From Vairimorpha ceranae (lineage: Eukaryota; Microsporidia; Nosematidae), in assembly GCF_000988165.1 (NCBI RefSeq), contig NW_020169304.1, positions 32,983-96,982 of the forward strand: 64,000 nt of DNA. The letters run 5' to 3'. The notes under the pieces were generated by a model. That model saw only the letters and a list, made by a program, of their open reading frames with translations. It was not told where the DNA came from and did no database searches. The position numbers were made by a program, and so were the translations under genes. Below, piece by piece: positions 50,775-59,280 of this stretch. Positions within the stretch are counted from its first letter, which is position 1; the number at the start of each line of letters is the position of its first letter.

Positions 50775-52249
50775 ATTGGGGTAAAAAAATATAAAAGATA
50801 TATTTTAATTAACAAAGTTATAAGTATAACTTAATATACTTCTAACATAGTTATTTATCTCTATTAATTACTTTACAATTTTTAACTTAAAAGTGCGGTA
50901 CTAATTTATAAATAAAAAATAAATAATTAGTAAAATACAATTGATTTTGGAAGGTTTCAAAATAATCTTTAAATTAATATATATAAAAAGTTTGAATTTA
51001 AACATTTATTTATTTTCTAACCCTTCTTTTTTAAAAATTGTGAAATTCTGTTTTATAATCATTTAAAAGCATTAAAATACAACCTAGGATTCGTATATAA
51101 TTGTTACTAAAAGGATATTACGTTTTGTGTATTTTTCTTTATTTTTTTTTCAATTTTTTGTAATTGCAAAATGGTATCTATTGCAAATTTTACTTTACAA
51201 TGTAAGATATTTTGTACTTTAAACAATGCGCAAAAGTCTAAAGACACGTTACACAATGAAAAATAAGAATTTTATTTATATATAATAATTTCGTTTTAAA
51301 CGGAATAACGCAAGCTAGTCATCAATATATATAAAAAGTTTGAATTGCAACATTTTTTTATTTTTTCATCCCTTTTTTTTTAAAAATTTTTAAAATTCTT
51401 TGTACTTTTTGTAAAGAACAAGTAGCATCATTTTGGGGTTTATTTCTCTAAGCACAAAACGGCGTTTTTGTGCATTTTCTTTTGCTTTAATTTAGTTATA
51501 TCAATCTTATACAAGGTGTCTATAGCAAATTTTAATTTTTAATAAATAAAAAGGGCAATTTGTAATTAAAAATAATAAAATAAGTACATACATTAATGTA
51601 CATCATATATTCCTTAGAAAGAAAAAGAATTCATTATATTTGTGATCCCGTTTAAAACAAGATAGCGCAAGCTAGTTTTTAATAAAATTATATTTTTATT
51701 GATTAAGTATTAGTATTTAGAATTAATATTTATATTAGATGAATTGCTATTGTACGATTTATAAATAAAAATGTTTTAACTGTAAAATAACACTTTTATA
51801 TTTTAAAGAAATAGTTATAAATACAAAAATTTTAAAACACCAAACATAATAAATTAAATATATTAATAATGTTTATAGCTTAATAACAAATTGGGTTGTT
51901 ATTACAACAAATATATTTTTTAAGCTAAGTAAGTATATTTATGTGTTTTTATAAAAAATCATAACAACGAACAACACCACGTTTATATTTTTAATTAAAA
52001 ACAATAATAAATTTGTAACACTAAAAATTAATGCATCTTAAAATTACTTGACAAACAATAAAATATAAAGTATTAATTTTAACTTTATTGATTACATTTC
52101 TATCATTTTCTTTAACACTAATTAGCATAATAACCTATAATTTGTAAATTAATTAATTATTATTGACCAATAAGGTAATTGGTAAATTATTGTTTCTATT
52201 TTGAGATTTCTCCTTTAAAAATATTTAAAAAATTATATGCGCATAAAAT
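50775..52249. other. Gene-poor stretch carrying tandem repeat units
   Basis: 1.5 kb, no gene. Two ~345-bp units of a dispersed repeat lie at 50972-51690. The rest is AT-rich upstream DNA of the Rho gene. Confidence 0.6.
50972..51690. repeat. Two tandem units of a dispersed ~345-bp repeat
   Basis: Unit 1 starts near 50975 and unit 2 near 51322. Each shows TATATATAAAAAGTTTGAAT, a T/A tract with CCCTT, CGTTTT(T)GTG, GGT(A/G)TCTAT(T/A)GCAAATTTTA and ends CG(T/C)TTTAAA...GCGCAAGCTAG or ACGCAAGCTAG. Unit spacing is about 340-357 bases. There is no ORF, so a non-autonomous element or satellite is likely. Confidence 0.75.
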
Positions 52250-52855
52250 ATGGCAAATGCAACAGAGAAAAAATCTGGTAAAGTTGTAGTAGTAGGGGAT
52301 GGTGCATGTGGTAAAACGTGCTTACTGGAAGTTTTTAGAAGGAACCAATTTCCTGCCTCTTATGTTCCTACTGTAGTAGATAACTTTGCTAAAGATGTAA
52401 TTATAGAAGAAGGAAATGACCAAAGGGTGGTAAATTTAGCACTTTGGGATACAGCAGGTCAAGAAGATTATGATACAATTAGACCACTATCATACAGAGA
52501 GACAGATTTAGTATTAATATGCTATACAATTGAAAATAAAAATAAGCTTAATAACATAAATAGAAAATGGTTGATGGAAATTAAAAATTATTGTCCACGG
52601 GCTGGTTACTTCCTTGTAGCTTTAAAATGTGATTTAAGAGAAGATAATGATCCAACATTAGATAAATCGAATTTCGTAACCGAGAAAGAAGGCTTAGAGT
52701 TGGCTGAGAATATAAGGGCTCTTAAGTTTATGGAGTGCTCTGCGATGACTGGCAAGAATGTTACAGAAATATTTGATGAGGCTGGTAAATATATATATAA
52801 GCTTAAAGAAAGTCAATCTATAGATAAAGGATGTGGGTTATTCTACTGCTGTTAA
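52250..52855 (+). CDS. RHO1: Rho-family small GTPase
   Basis: 201 residues. G1 GDGACGKT, switch I YVPTVVDNFAKDV (Rho/Rac VPTVFenY), G3 WDTAGQEDYDTIRPLSYRET (the DYD.lRPLSY string is Rho-specific), G4 ALKCDLRED with a short Rho insert, and G5 ECSAMTGKNV. Rho1 controls actin and cell-wall synthesis at the plasma membrane. The C-terminus is odd: it ends CGLFYCC, so there is no standard CaaX box but a terminal Cys pair, as on Rab proteins. There is no basic patch before it. No CCC signal; the ATG follows GCGCATAAAAT. Confidence 0.93.
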   Translation: MANATEKKSGKVVVVGDGACGKTCLLEVFRRNQFPASYVPTVVDNFAKDVIIEEGNDQRVVNLALWDTAGQEDYDTIRPLSYRETDLVLICYTIENKNKLNNINRKWLMEIKNYCPRAGYFLVALKCDLREDNDPTLDKSNFVTEKEGLELAENIRALKFMECSAMTGKNVTEIFDEAGKYIYKLKESQSIDKGCGLFYCC

Positions 52856-53248
52856 TGAATAAATTTACTTTTTGCTTATGATTTTTATTTATTATTATTT
52901 TTTTACAATTTAAGTTATTTTTAAATATTAATATGTCTACTGCTTGTAAACAAAAACTCAGTAAATTTTATATATTAACAATTATTCTGTTCATAGCCGT
53001 ATATCTTCTCATAGAGATTTATACTACTTATCATAAACTAAGCTTCTTTAATCTTTCTTGTCAAATGAAACTTACTTTTAAATTTAAAGCATTAATTTAC
53101 ATTGTTGGGATATACAAAAATTTATTAAATAATTATTATTTATACAACAGATATATTAAAATCATCAATCCAAAACTGCTGATTGACATGTCTACAACTT
53201 TACTGTCCTAAAACATTTTATGATTTACCGTTTAAACATCCCATTTTA
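52856..53248. other. Short intergenic stretch with a doubtful frame
   Basis: A 92-codon frame at 52933-53211 with one hydrophobic segment has no start signal and no recognisable homology. I do not call it a gene. Confidence 0.4.
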
Positions 53249-53410
53249 ATGGATCCAATTTTTGAAAAAATGATAAAAAAACATAATCTTAATTTCACAA
53301 AGGATGGTAAAGATTTTCTTTATAAAATATACAATGAACAAATGAACTTTGTAAAAGCAATATTAGAAAAAGAAACAGAAGAAGATTTTCTTAATACAAT
53401 AGAAGAATAA
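53249..53410 (+). CDS. Small protein (53 aa), unknown
   Basis: Starts MDPIFEKMIKKHNLNFTKDG directly after a CATCCCATTTTA signal, and ends EKETEEDFLNTIEE. The open frame extends upstream to 53183, but the signal supports this inner start. The sequence is helix-rich with an acidic end; the segment NFTKDGKDFLYKIYNEQMNF resembles a histone-fold helix in outline only. It lies 40 bp upstream of the CDK gene on the same strand. A small subunit of a transcription or kinetochore complex is a guess. Confidence 0.45.
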   Translation: MDPIFEKMIKKHNLNFTKDGKDFLYKIYNEQMNFVKAILEKETEEDFLNTIEE

Positions 53411-53450
53411 ATATATTTATTATTTTTTAATGTCTTTTATTTGTATCCCC

Positions 53451-54341
53451 ATGTCTGATTCATTTCAAAAAATAGAAAAAATAGGTGAAGGCACCTACGG
53501 AGTAGTGTACAAAGCGAAGGAGAGAAAAACGGGAAAAATAGTAGCCTTGAAAAAAATAAGATTAGAAAACGAATCTGAAGGTATTCCGCCAACAACCATA
53601 AGAGAAATTCTTCTGCTTAAAAATCTAAAACATCCTACTATTGTTAGTTTAGACGATGTAATATACAATATCAATAAAATGTATTTAGTATTTGAATACA
53701 TAGATATGGATTTAAGACAGTATCTCGATAATTTGTATAGAGAAGAAAAATTAATGGATTTGAATATTTTAAAAAAAATGGTTTATCAACTGATAACTGC
53801 TATACATTTTTGTCATTCAAAAAATATTTTTCATCGAGATTTAAAACCTCAAAATCTTCTAATAGACACTTATGGAAATCTAAAGCTTGCTGATTTTGGA
53901 TTGGCGCGATTAGCGAGTATACCTCTTCGTACTTACACTACTGAAGTCGTTACACTTTGGTATAGGCCGCCTGATTTACTTCTAGGAAGCAAGCATTATG
54001 ATTCATCTGTTGATGTATGGAGCGCTGCATGTATTATTGCTGAAATGATATTGTTAAGACCATTGTTTTCTGGAGATTCTGAGATCGAGCAACTTTTAAA
54101 AATTTTTAAAATTCTAGGCACGCCTTCAAATGTTAACTGGAAAAATGTAGAATCACTTCCTAACTATCAGGCTTCATTTCCAAAGTACAAAGCGATTCCA
54201 CTTGGAGAAATTTTAACTATCGATGAAGATTTAATTAATCTTCTCGAAAATATGTTTATTTATGATCCAATAATAAGAATTAGTGCACAGCAAGCTTTAA
54301 ATCATAAATTTTTTGAAGATTTTGTAGCTTTTAATAATTAA
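53451..54341 (+). CDS. CDC28: Cyclin-dependent kinase (Cdc2/Cdk1-like)
   Basis: 296 residues from the ATG at 53451, chosen over 53430 because CATCCCC... (TATCCCC) precedes it and the kinase then starts MSDSFQKIEKIGEGTYGVVY. The Gly loop keeps the regulatory Thr-Tyr pair. The cyclin-binding helix reads PPTTIRE (PSTAIRE variant). HRDLKPQNLLID and DFGLARL are intact; the T-loop TYTTEVVTLWYRPPDLLLG contains the activating Thr. CDK1 is the best fit, Cdk5/Pho85 less so. It would drive the cell cycle with cyclins. All catalytic residues are present, unlike the AGC homolog at 11239. Confidence 0.9.
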   Translation: MSDSFQKIEKIGEGTYGVVYKAKERKTGKIVALKKIRLENESEGIPPTTIREILLLKNLKHPTIVSLDDVIYNINKMYLVFEYIDMDLRQYLDNLYREEKLMDLNILKKMVYQLITAIHFCHSKNIFHRDLKPQNLLIDTYGNLKLADFGLARLASIPLRTYTTEVVTLWYRPPDLLLGSKHYDSSVDVWSAACIIAEMILLRPLFSGDSEIEQLLKIFKILGTPSNVNWKNVESLPNYQASFPKYKAIPLGEILTIDEDLINLLENMFIYDPIIRISAQQALNHKFFEDFVAFNN

Positions 54342-54404
54342 AAAATAAAGATATTTTTTACATTCAATTTTAATATTTGTTTTATATCATATTAAGTAGT
54401 TTAA

Positions 54405-55631
54405 TTAAGATAAAAGACTGTTTACAATATCACCAGATGTAATTTCTGATAAATCGCTATTAGCTTGCCCTGTACCTAAAAAAAATACTGGAGCGTGACT
54501 AGTAAATGTCATATTCAATATTTGTCCTATTTTATCATCCACAGTATCTACTTTAGTGAGTAGTAAACTATCAATCTTTCTATGAATACTGCCTTTACTA
54601 ATAAATTTATTAAATTCTTTAATATGATCTAAACTATCCACGCCTACTAAAGCTTCTCCAACATAAACTATAAAATCGGGTTCATTTATTTTTATAAGCT
54701 TCGATAAACTCTCCATTAACGATAATTTATTGTGCATTCTACCCGCTGTATCAATCAAAATCACGTCATATTTTTCTGATGTAGCAATTTGAATTGCTGT
54801 CCTTGCTACTGATGCATCATCTTTACCGTAACCTTTCTCGTAAAATCCAACACTATATCCACTTTGACGAAATCGATCGACGTGCACTTTGAGTTGTTCA
54901 ACGGCACCCGCTCTAAATGTATCACATGCAGCGATATAAACCTTAAGATCATTTTCTAACAACCAATAACAAATTTTAGCCAGTGAAGTACTTTTTCCTA
55001 CACCATTTACACCAACAAAACAAATAGAAAAAGCTTCTTTTTTATTTTTAATATCTTTCAGTAATTTTTTATGATCTACTGATGGTATTAATTTCTGTAA
55101 AACAGTCGATACATACTTTTTAAATGAATCAGGTGACACATATTCTACATTTTCTTCTTTCAGTTGATTAATAACGCATTCTGTTAAAATTTTTGTTGTA
55201 TTATAATCAACATTCTTTTTAACGAGATGTAATTCCATTTTCGTTTTAAGTTCATCAACATGTATTTTATTAGAAAATAAACTAAACCCCTTTTTAAATG
55301 CTTTTTTTGTTGTAATATTAATAAAATTTCGCCTTATCACCGATACATCTGAATAATTTAATTTTTCTTCTTGAGACACAACTTTCTTTTTTTCTTCTTT
55401 TTCTGGTTCTTTTTGTCGTTCAATAAGCTCGTGAAGGCCTTGTTTGTGTCCAACACTTAGATAAACAAGTGGTCCTCTTATTTCATACTCAATTTTATCA
55501 TCTCTAACAATTTTAGATCCTACTAATATATTTGGGTCGATTGACAAAACAAAATTTTTAACAAAAGATGGTTCAACACCTTCTTCGTACAAAACGTTTC
55601 CTCTTTTATTGAATACCACGAAATAAGACAT
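54405..55631 (-). CDS. SRP101: Signal recognition particle receptor alpha subunit
   Basis: About 408 residues from the ATG at 55631, which directly follows CACCCC. It begins MSYFVVFNKRGNVLYE, the N-terminal longin-like SRX domain that binds the beta subunit. A Lys/Glu linker follows, then the NG domain: GVNGVGKSTSLAKICYWL (G1), AACDTFRAGAVEQL (insertion box), VILIDTAGRMHNKLSLMESL (G3), LLTKVDTVDDKIGQ (G4), FLGTGQANSDL (G5). It docks ribosome-SRP complexes at the ER. Fungal homologs have about 620 residues; the linker is what is shortened. The gene shares a 21-bp divergent intergenic with RPC34. Confidence 0.97.
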   Translation of the reverse strand: MSYFVVFNKRGNVLYEEGVEPSFVKNFVLSIDPNILVGSKIVRDDKIEYEIRGPLVYLSVGHKQGLHELIERQKEPEKEEKKKVVSQEEKLNYSDVSVIRRNFINITTKKAFKKGFSLFSNKIHVDELKTKMELHLVKKNVDYNTTKILTECVINQLKEENVEYVSPDSFKKYVSTVLQKLIPSVDHKKLLKDIKNKKEAFSICFVGVNGVGKSTSLAKICYWLLENDLKVYIAACDTFRAGAVEQLKVHVDRFRQSGYSVGFYEKGYGKDDASVARTAIQIATSEKYDVILIDTAGRMHNKLSLMESLSKLIKINEPDFIVYVGEALVGVDSLDHIKEFNKFISKGSIHRKIDSLLLTKVDTVDDKIGQILNMTFTSHAPVFFLGTGQANSDLSEITSGDIVNSLLS

Positions 55632-55652
55632 GGGGTGAAATTTTAAGCCCAT
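55632..55652. promoter_or_regulatory. 21-bp divergent intergenic with back-to-back CCC signals
   Basis: On the plus strand it begins GGGG (the CCCC signal of SRP101 on the minus strand) and ends AAGCCCAT (signal of RPC34). An A/T-rich core TGAAATTTTAAG lies between. All start-proximal signals of both genes must fit here or inside the opposite coding region. Confidence 0.85.
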
Positions 55653-56354
55653 ATGGAGAATCTGCTAAATTTTATAAAAACTTACGAGCAGGGTGTTAAT
55701 GAAGAACAGATTAGGATTATGAACCCTACATTAACTAAAGAATCGTTGGTGAAATACCTTAATGGACTAATAAAATCTAATAATATAACTGTATACAAAA
55801 ACGGTAATACGATTTTTTATAAGGCGGTGGTTAATGCATCTGACGATTATGAGACGCTTATTATAAATTTAATCGCACAAAGTGGTACCGAAGGAATGTG
55901 GATTAAAGAAATTAGAGAAAAAACCAATATGCCACAAAATCTAATCTTAAAAATACTTAGCAGTATGGAAAATAGGCGAGTTATAAAAAGTATAAAAAAT
56001 ATTAAGAATAATCGTAAAGTATATGTTTTATATGATATTATTCCATCTGATGCAATTACTGGTGGATTTTGGTTTAACGATAACGAAGTCGATGTCGAAT
56101 GCGTAAAAAATGTTGGTAAAATTGTGTGTAATTATATTAAACAGAAAACATTTATTGATAACGAAAATGCGATTAATAAATATTCGAATAATCCATCACT
56201 TTCAGAAATAACGGAATTTATTAATACGCTTAATTTTTTAAATAGTAAAGTTAAAGATGAAGAACTTAAAATTTTATTAAATACGCTTATATATGACGAA
56301 AAAATAGAATTACTGATGGATCAAGGTATTGAAAGATATAGATACCTTAAATAA
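55653..56354 (+). CDS. RPC34: RNA polymerase III subunit RPC34 (Rpc6/RPC39)
   Basis: 233 residues with tandem winged-helix domains. The first starts near residue 1; the second contains SGTEGMWIKEIREKTNMPQN and the family-typical MENRRVIKSIKNIKNNRKVY then VLYDIIPSDAITGGFWF (family: .K.YmLydl.P...+TGG.Wy). It opens the promoter and contacts TFIIIB in Pol III initiation, needed for tRNA and 5S genes. The C-terminal zinc or Fe-S cysteine cluster of larger homologs is not seen. The start follows AAGCCCAT. Confidence 0.92.
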   Translation: MENLLNFIKTYEQGVNEEQIRIMNPTLTKESLVKYLNGLIKSNNITVYKNGNTIFYKAVVNASDDYETLIINLIAQSGTEGMWIKEIREKTNMPQNLILKILSSMENRRVIKSIKNIKNNRKVYVLYDIIPSDAITGGFWFNDNEVDVECVKNVGKIVCNYIKQKTFIDNENAINKYSNNPSLSEITEFINTLNFLNSKVKDEELKILLNTLIYDEKIELLMDQGIERYRYLK

Positions 56355-56790
56355 AAAGAAGAGTTATTTGTTATATTTGTTGATTAAATAATAATTCACT
56401 ATTTTAAACATCTAAGTTATTAATATTTATAAATAATTTAGAAATTATTTTTTAAAAGAAATGTGAAAACTGAAATTTATAAGTTAAAAAAAATGCAATT
56501 TTCATAGTTTCTTTGATTTATATATACGCTATATCAATTGCAAAAAAAAGCATTACACAGTTTGTTGATGTATAATATAACTGTGGTTAAATACAATATT
56601 AACATATTTTATACTATAGAAATACATAAAAAACTTAATTTTTTTATAATTAGTATCATACATCCTATTTTTTAAATCTATAAGGTACTAAAAAATTATA
56701 AAATAGTATTTTATTTATAAAATATTTTTTACTTTTGTTAACAAAAATTTGAATTTTATTTATAATTTCTGAGTAAGTTTTGGGGGTTAA
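56355..56790. other. AT-rich intergenic stretch
   Basis: 436 bases, no feature recognised besides the GGGGG start signal of the next gene at its right end. Confidence 0.5.
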
Positions 56791-57768
56791 ATGTCGGTAG
56801 AAACAACAAGTGGATTTCATATAAATGTAAAATGCCATGAAAGACCTATTACAGATTTAAAATTTAATAAGGATGGAGATTTGATTTTTGTATCTTCCAA
56901 AGACTCCACATGTTCGGTAATTTACAATGATGGTACTCCCCTTGGCTCATATTCAAAGCATGATGGTTCAATTTTTTCATTTTCACTCAATGATACATCA
57001 CAACATCTTTTAACAGGCAGTGCAGATCAAACAATTATTCAGTGGGACATAGAAACAGGGCAATATATAGAACAAAAATTTGTAAAGAGCGTAGTTAAAA
57101 GTACAGACAATTTTACAAATAAAGATCTTTTTATTATTGGATGCGATGGCTCAATGGGCAAAGACAAGTGCATAATTTTGTACGATTGTAGATCTAAAGA
57201 AATGAATAAACTTTATAGCTTAGAAACCAATCTTACAGGTGTTCTAATAGATTATACACAAAATATTGTAATTATTTCCAATGATGATGGTTCAATAAAT
57301 AAGTTTGATATAAGAAACAATAAGATTTTAGCTAGTAATAATGTACATACTAGTAAAATTACAAAAATTAGACCAAGTGCATGTCGTACATTTTTTATTA
57401 CTTCTTCGGTTGATTCTCAAGCTAAAATAGTAGATATATCAGATTTGAATGTTTTGAAAACATTTGTATGTGAAGAACCAGTAAATTGCTCAGTTATTTT
57501 TAATTCAAATGATAAAGTAATTTGTGCGGGAGGAATTAACGCAAGAGATGTCACATTAAACAAAGGAAAAAATAAATTTGATACAAAGTTTTTTGATGTC
57601 ATAACTACTGAACAAATAGGATATTACACCTCACATTACGGAACAATAAATTGCGTAGATGTACATCATAAAAATACAATGTATTGTTCTGGTGGTGAGG
57701 AAGGTTTAGTATCAATAATAGCCTTTGGTAACGATTTTTTTTCTTCAGGATTTACAAAATTTGATTAA
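56791..57768 (+). CDS. TIF34: Translation initiation factor eIF3 subunit i (WD40)
   Basis: 325 residues, near full length for the family. Seven WD40 blades can be followed, e.g. CHERPITDLKFNKDGDLIFV, LTGSADQTIIQWDIETGQ and the final HYGTINCVDVHHKN then YCSGGEEGLVSIIAFGNDFF. The last block (HfGpiN.va.hP.g..y.SGgEDGyvR...F...yf) is diagnostic for eIF3i. It is part of the eIF3 scaffold that recruits mRNA to the 40S subunit. The start follows TTGGGGGTTAA, so here the signal is GGG rather than CCC. Confidence 0.95.
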   Translation: MSVETTSGFHINVKCHERPITDLKFNKDGDLIFVSSKDSTCSVIYNDGTPLGSYSKHDGSIFSFSLNDTSQHLLTGSADQTIIQWDIETGQYIEQKFVKSVVKSTDNFTNKDLFIIGCDGSMGKDKCIILYDCRSKEMNKLYSLETNLTGVLIDYTQNIVIISNDDGSINKFDIRNNKILASNNVHTSKITKIRPSACRTFFITSSVDSQAKIVDISDLNVLKTFVCEEPVNCSVIFNSNDKVICAGGINARDVTLNKGKNKFDTKFFDVITTEQIGYYTSHYGTINCVDVHHKNTMYCSGGEEGLVSIIAFGNDFFSSGFTKFD

Positions 57769-57793
57769 TAAATAATATTTTATTTATAACGAA

Positions 57794-58216
57794 TTACAAG
57801 CTGATAAATTTAGATTTTGTATCATCAAGTTTATCATAATCTTTATTATCATTTTTAATTATAATCGATCCATCACCGTACCTAATTTCTTTTATGCCAC
57901 TAGGATAAGATCTTTCTATTTGCCCATTATCAAATTCATAAGTAATGACTTTTGATTTTGCATCATAAAGATATCTATATTTGTCTCGTATTACATATGT
58001 AGATCCATCTTGAAGATAATACCTTATTTTCTTTTTTTCAATTTCTTTATGTACAACTTTTTTAGAATCTAATATATTTTTATATTCATTATTTAATTCT
58101 CTAAGTTTTTCGATCTCTTTTTTTAGTAATTCTATAATTGACGGTTTTTTAGTAGATTCTACTTGTTCCATAAGTCTATTTATGCTATTTATTTTTTCTT
58201 TTATAATTTTTAGCAT
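57794..58216 (-). CDS. Coiled-coil protein with a TCP10/CPAP-type G-box domain
   Basis: About 140 residues from the ATG at 58216, which follows AAACCCTGTTT (frame open to 58300). Residues 1-60 are a Lys/Glu/Leu coiled coil. The rest is a repetitive beta-strand array: YYLQDGSTYVIRD, YLYDAKSKVITYEF, DNGQIERSYPSGIKEIRYGD, GSIIIKNDN. This matches the TCP10 C-terminal (G-box) domain of CPAP/SAS-4 (...FpN.QIEKHYPDGTKEI.FPDgT). In animals the domain binds STIL/Ana2 in centriole assembly. Microsporidia have spindle plaques and no centrioles, so a plaque or polar role is inference. Very small compared with CPAP (over 1000). Confidence 0.7.
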   Translation of the reverse strand: MLKIIKEKINSINRLMEQVESTKKPSIIELLKKEIEKLRELNNEYKNILDSKKVVHKEIEKKKIRYYLQDGSTYVIRDKYRYLYDAKSKVITYEFDNGQIERSYPSGIKEIRYGDGSIIIKNDNKDYDKLDDTKSKFISL

Positions 58217-58849
58217 AAACAGGGTTTCAATAAAAACATGGACAGATTGAAATTTTTTATAAAATGAACAATACGCTAAAAAGACATGCAGAACAGTCAA
58301 TTATTAAATTTTATGAGGGATCCCTGGTTTTAGAGAATGATAAACATATTTTAACATTTTACCTTAAATTTATATACACATAATGAATACTTTGTACATT
58401 AACAATATACTTTTTAATAACGTTCCTGCTTAAAGTTAAAAACTAAATCAGAAATTTACAAAGCAACATTTCTTGCTTTTGTTAAAAATGAAATTTTGCT
58501 TGTTTTTAGCAAAAGTTTTTTTCTCCCCTAAAACAAATAACTGTGTAAACATATAAGACAACAATTTATTACAATAATATAAATTATATTTATATTTAAA
58601 AGAAACTTTTGAAACATTCAATTGCTGTTATTTATCAAATATTTTTAAATTAAGTTTATTCCTTTAGCATAGGGCAATTTTCATTTATAAATTCTAGTAA
58701 TTTTTTTTATAAGCAACAATTCTTTATATCCATCATAGTTCTTACAAATGGTAAGCAAGTTATGTTCTTTTTTATTAATTAAAATAATTTCAATATCTTT
58801 ATTTTTTATAACATTATTTTTTCGTAATCACTTGTTCTTTTTGTAATAC
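58217..58849. other. AT-rich intergenic stretch
   Basis: No gene recognised. Part of the frame open upstream of 58216 belongs to the previous gene's 5' region. Confidence 0.4.
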
Positions 58850-59280
58850 TATTATTTAATTTACAATATTTGGGCAGGAAACTCTTACTACCTTTTTGAT
58901 ATTTCTATTCCATCCTTCTAACAAGTTTGTTGTTCTTGGAATACATTCTAAAATTCTGTCATAAACATTTAAAAGTTCAAATAAAACAATATTTTTTAAG
59001 ATTACAGTAATCAAAGTCATCAACTCTTATATAAATTTCTCAAAATAATTAATAAACAATTTAAGTTTTTCAAATTTATTTTCGTTAATAATCCGAGTTA
59101 CAACCTTATTAAATTCAAGTTTAATGTGATTACATAGAATAAAGGCAGGTGATAAAAATATTTAAAAAATAAATTAATTTTTTTTATTTCTCGATTTAAA
59201 CCAAATTAATCAAATTTAGCCGTACAGCATAACCAAAGTGAAATGCAAATCATTTATTTTATTAGTAAAAAAGGCATCTT
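58850..59280 (-). mobile_element. Decayed transposase, MULE/FLYWCH-associated type
   Basis: Minus-strand translation gives, with stops between, YDRILECIPRTTNLLEGWNR followed by NIKKVVRVSCPNIVN (about 58860-58965). Further upstream is CNHIKLEFNKVVTRIINENK (about 59085-59145) and a possible CISLWLCC...FGL trace near 59220-59260. The P.TNN.VEGWH..........HP.I ending is typical of MULE-type transposases in animals and microsporidia. The DDE catalytic residues and terminal inverted repeats were not found. The copy is clearly dead. Confidence 0.55.

Noticed and set aside
52933..53211. 92-codon frame with one hydrophobic segment
   Set aside because: No start signal, composition like intergenic DNA, no homology.
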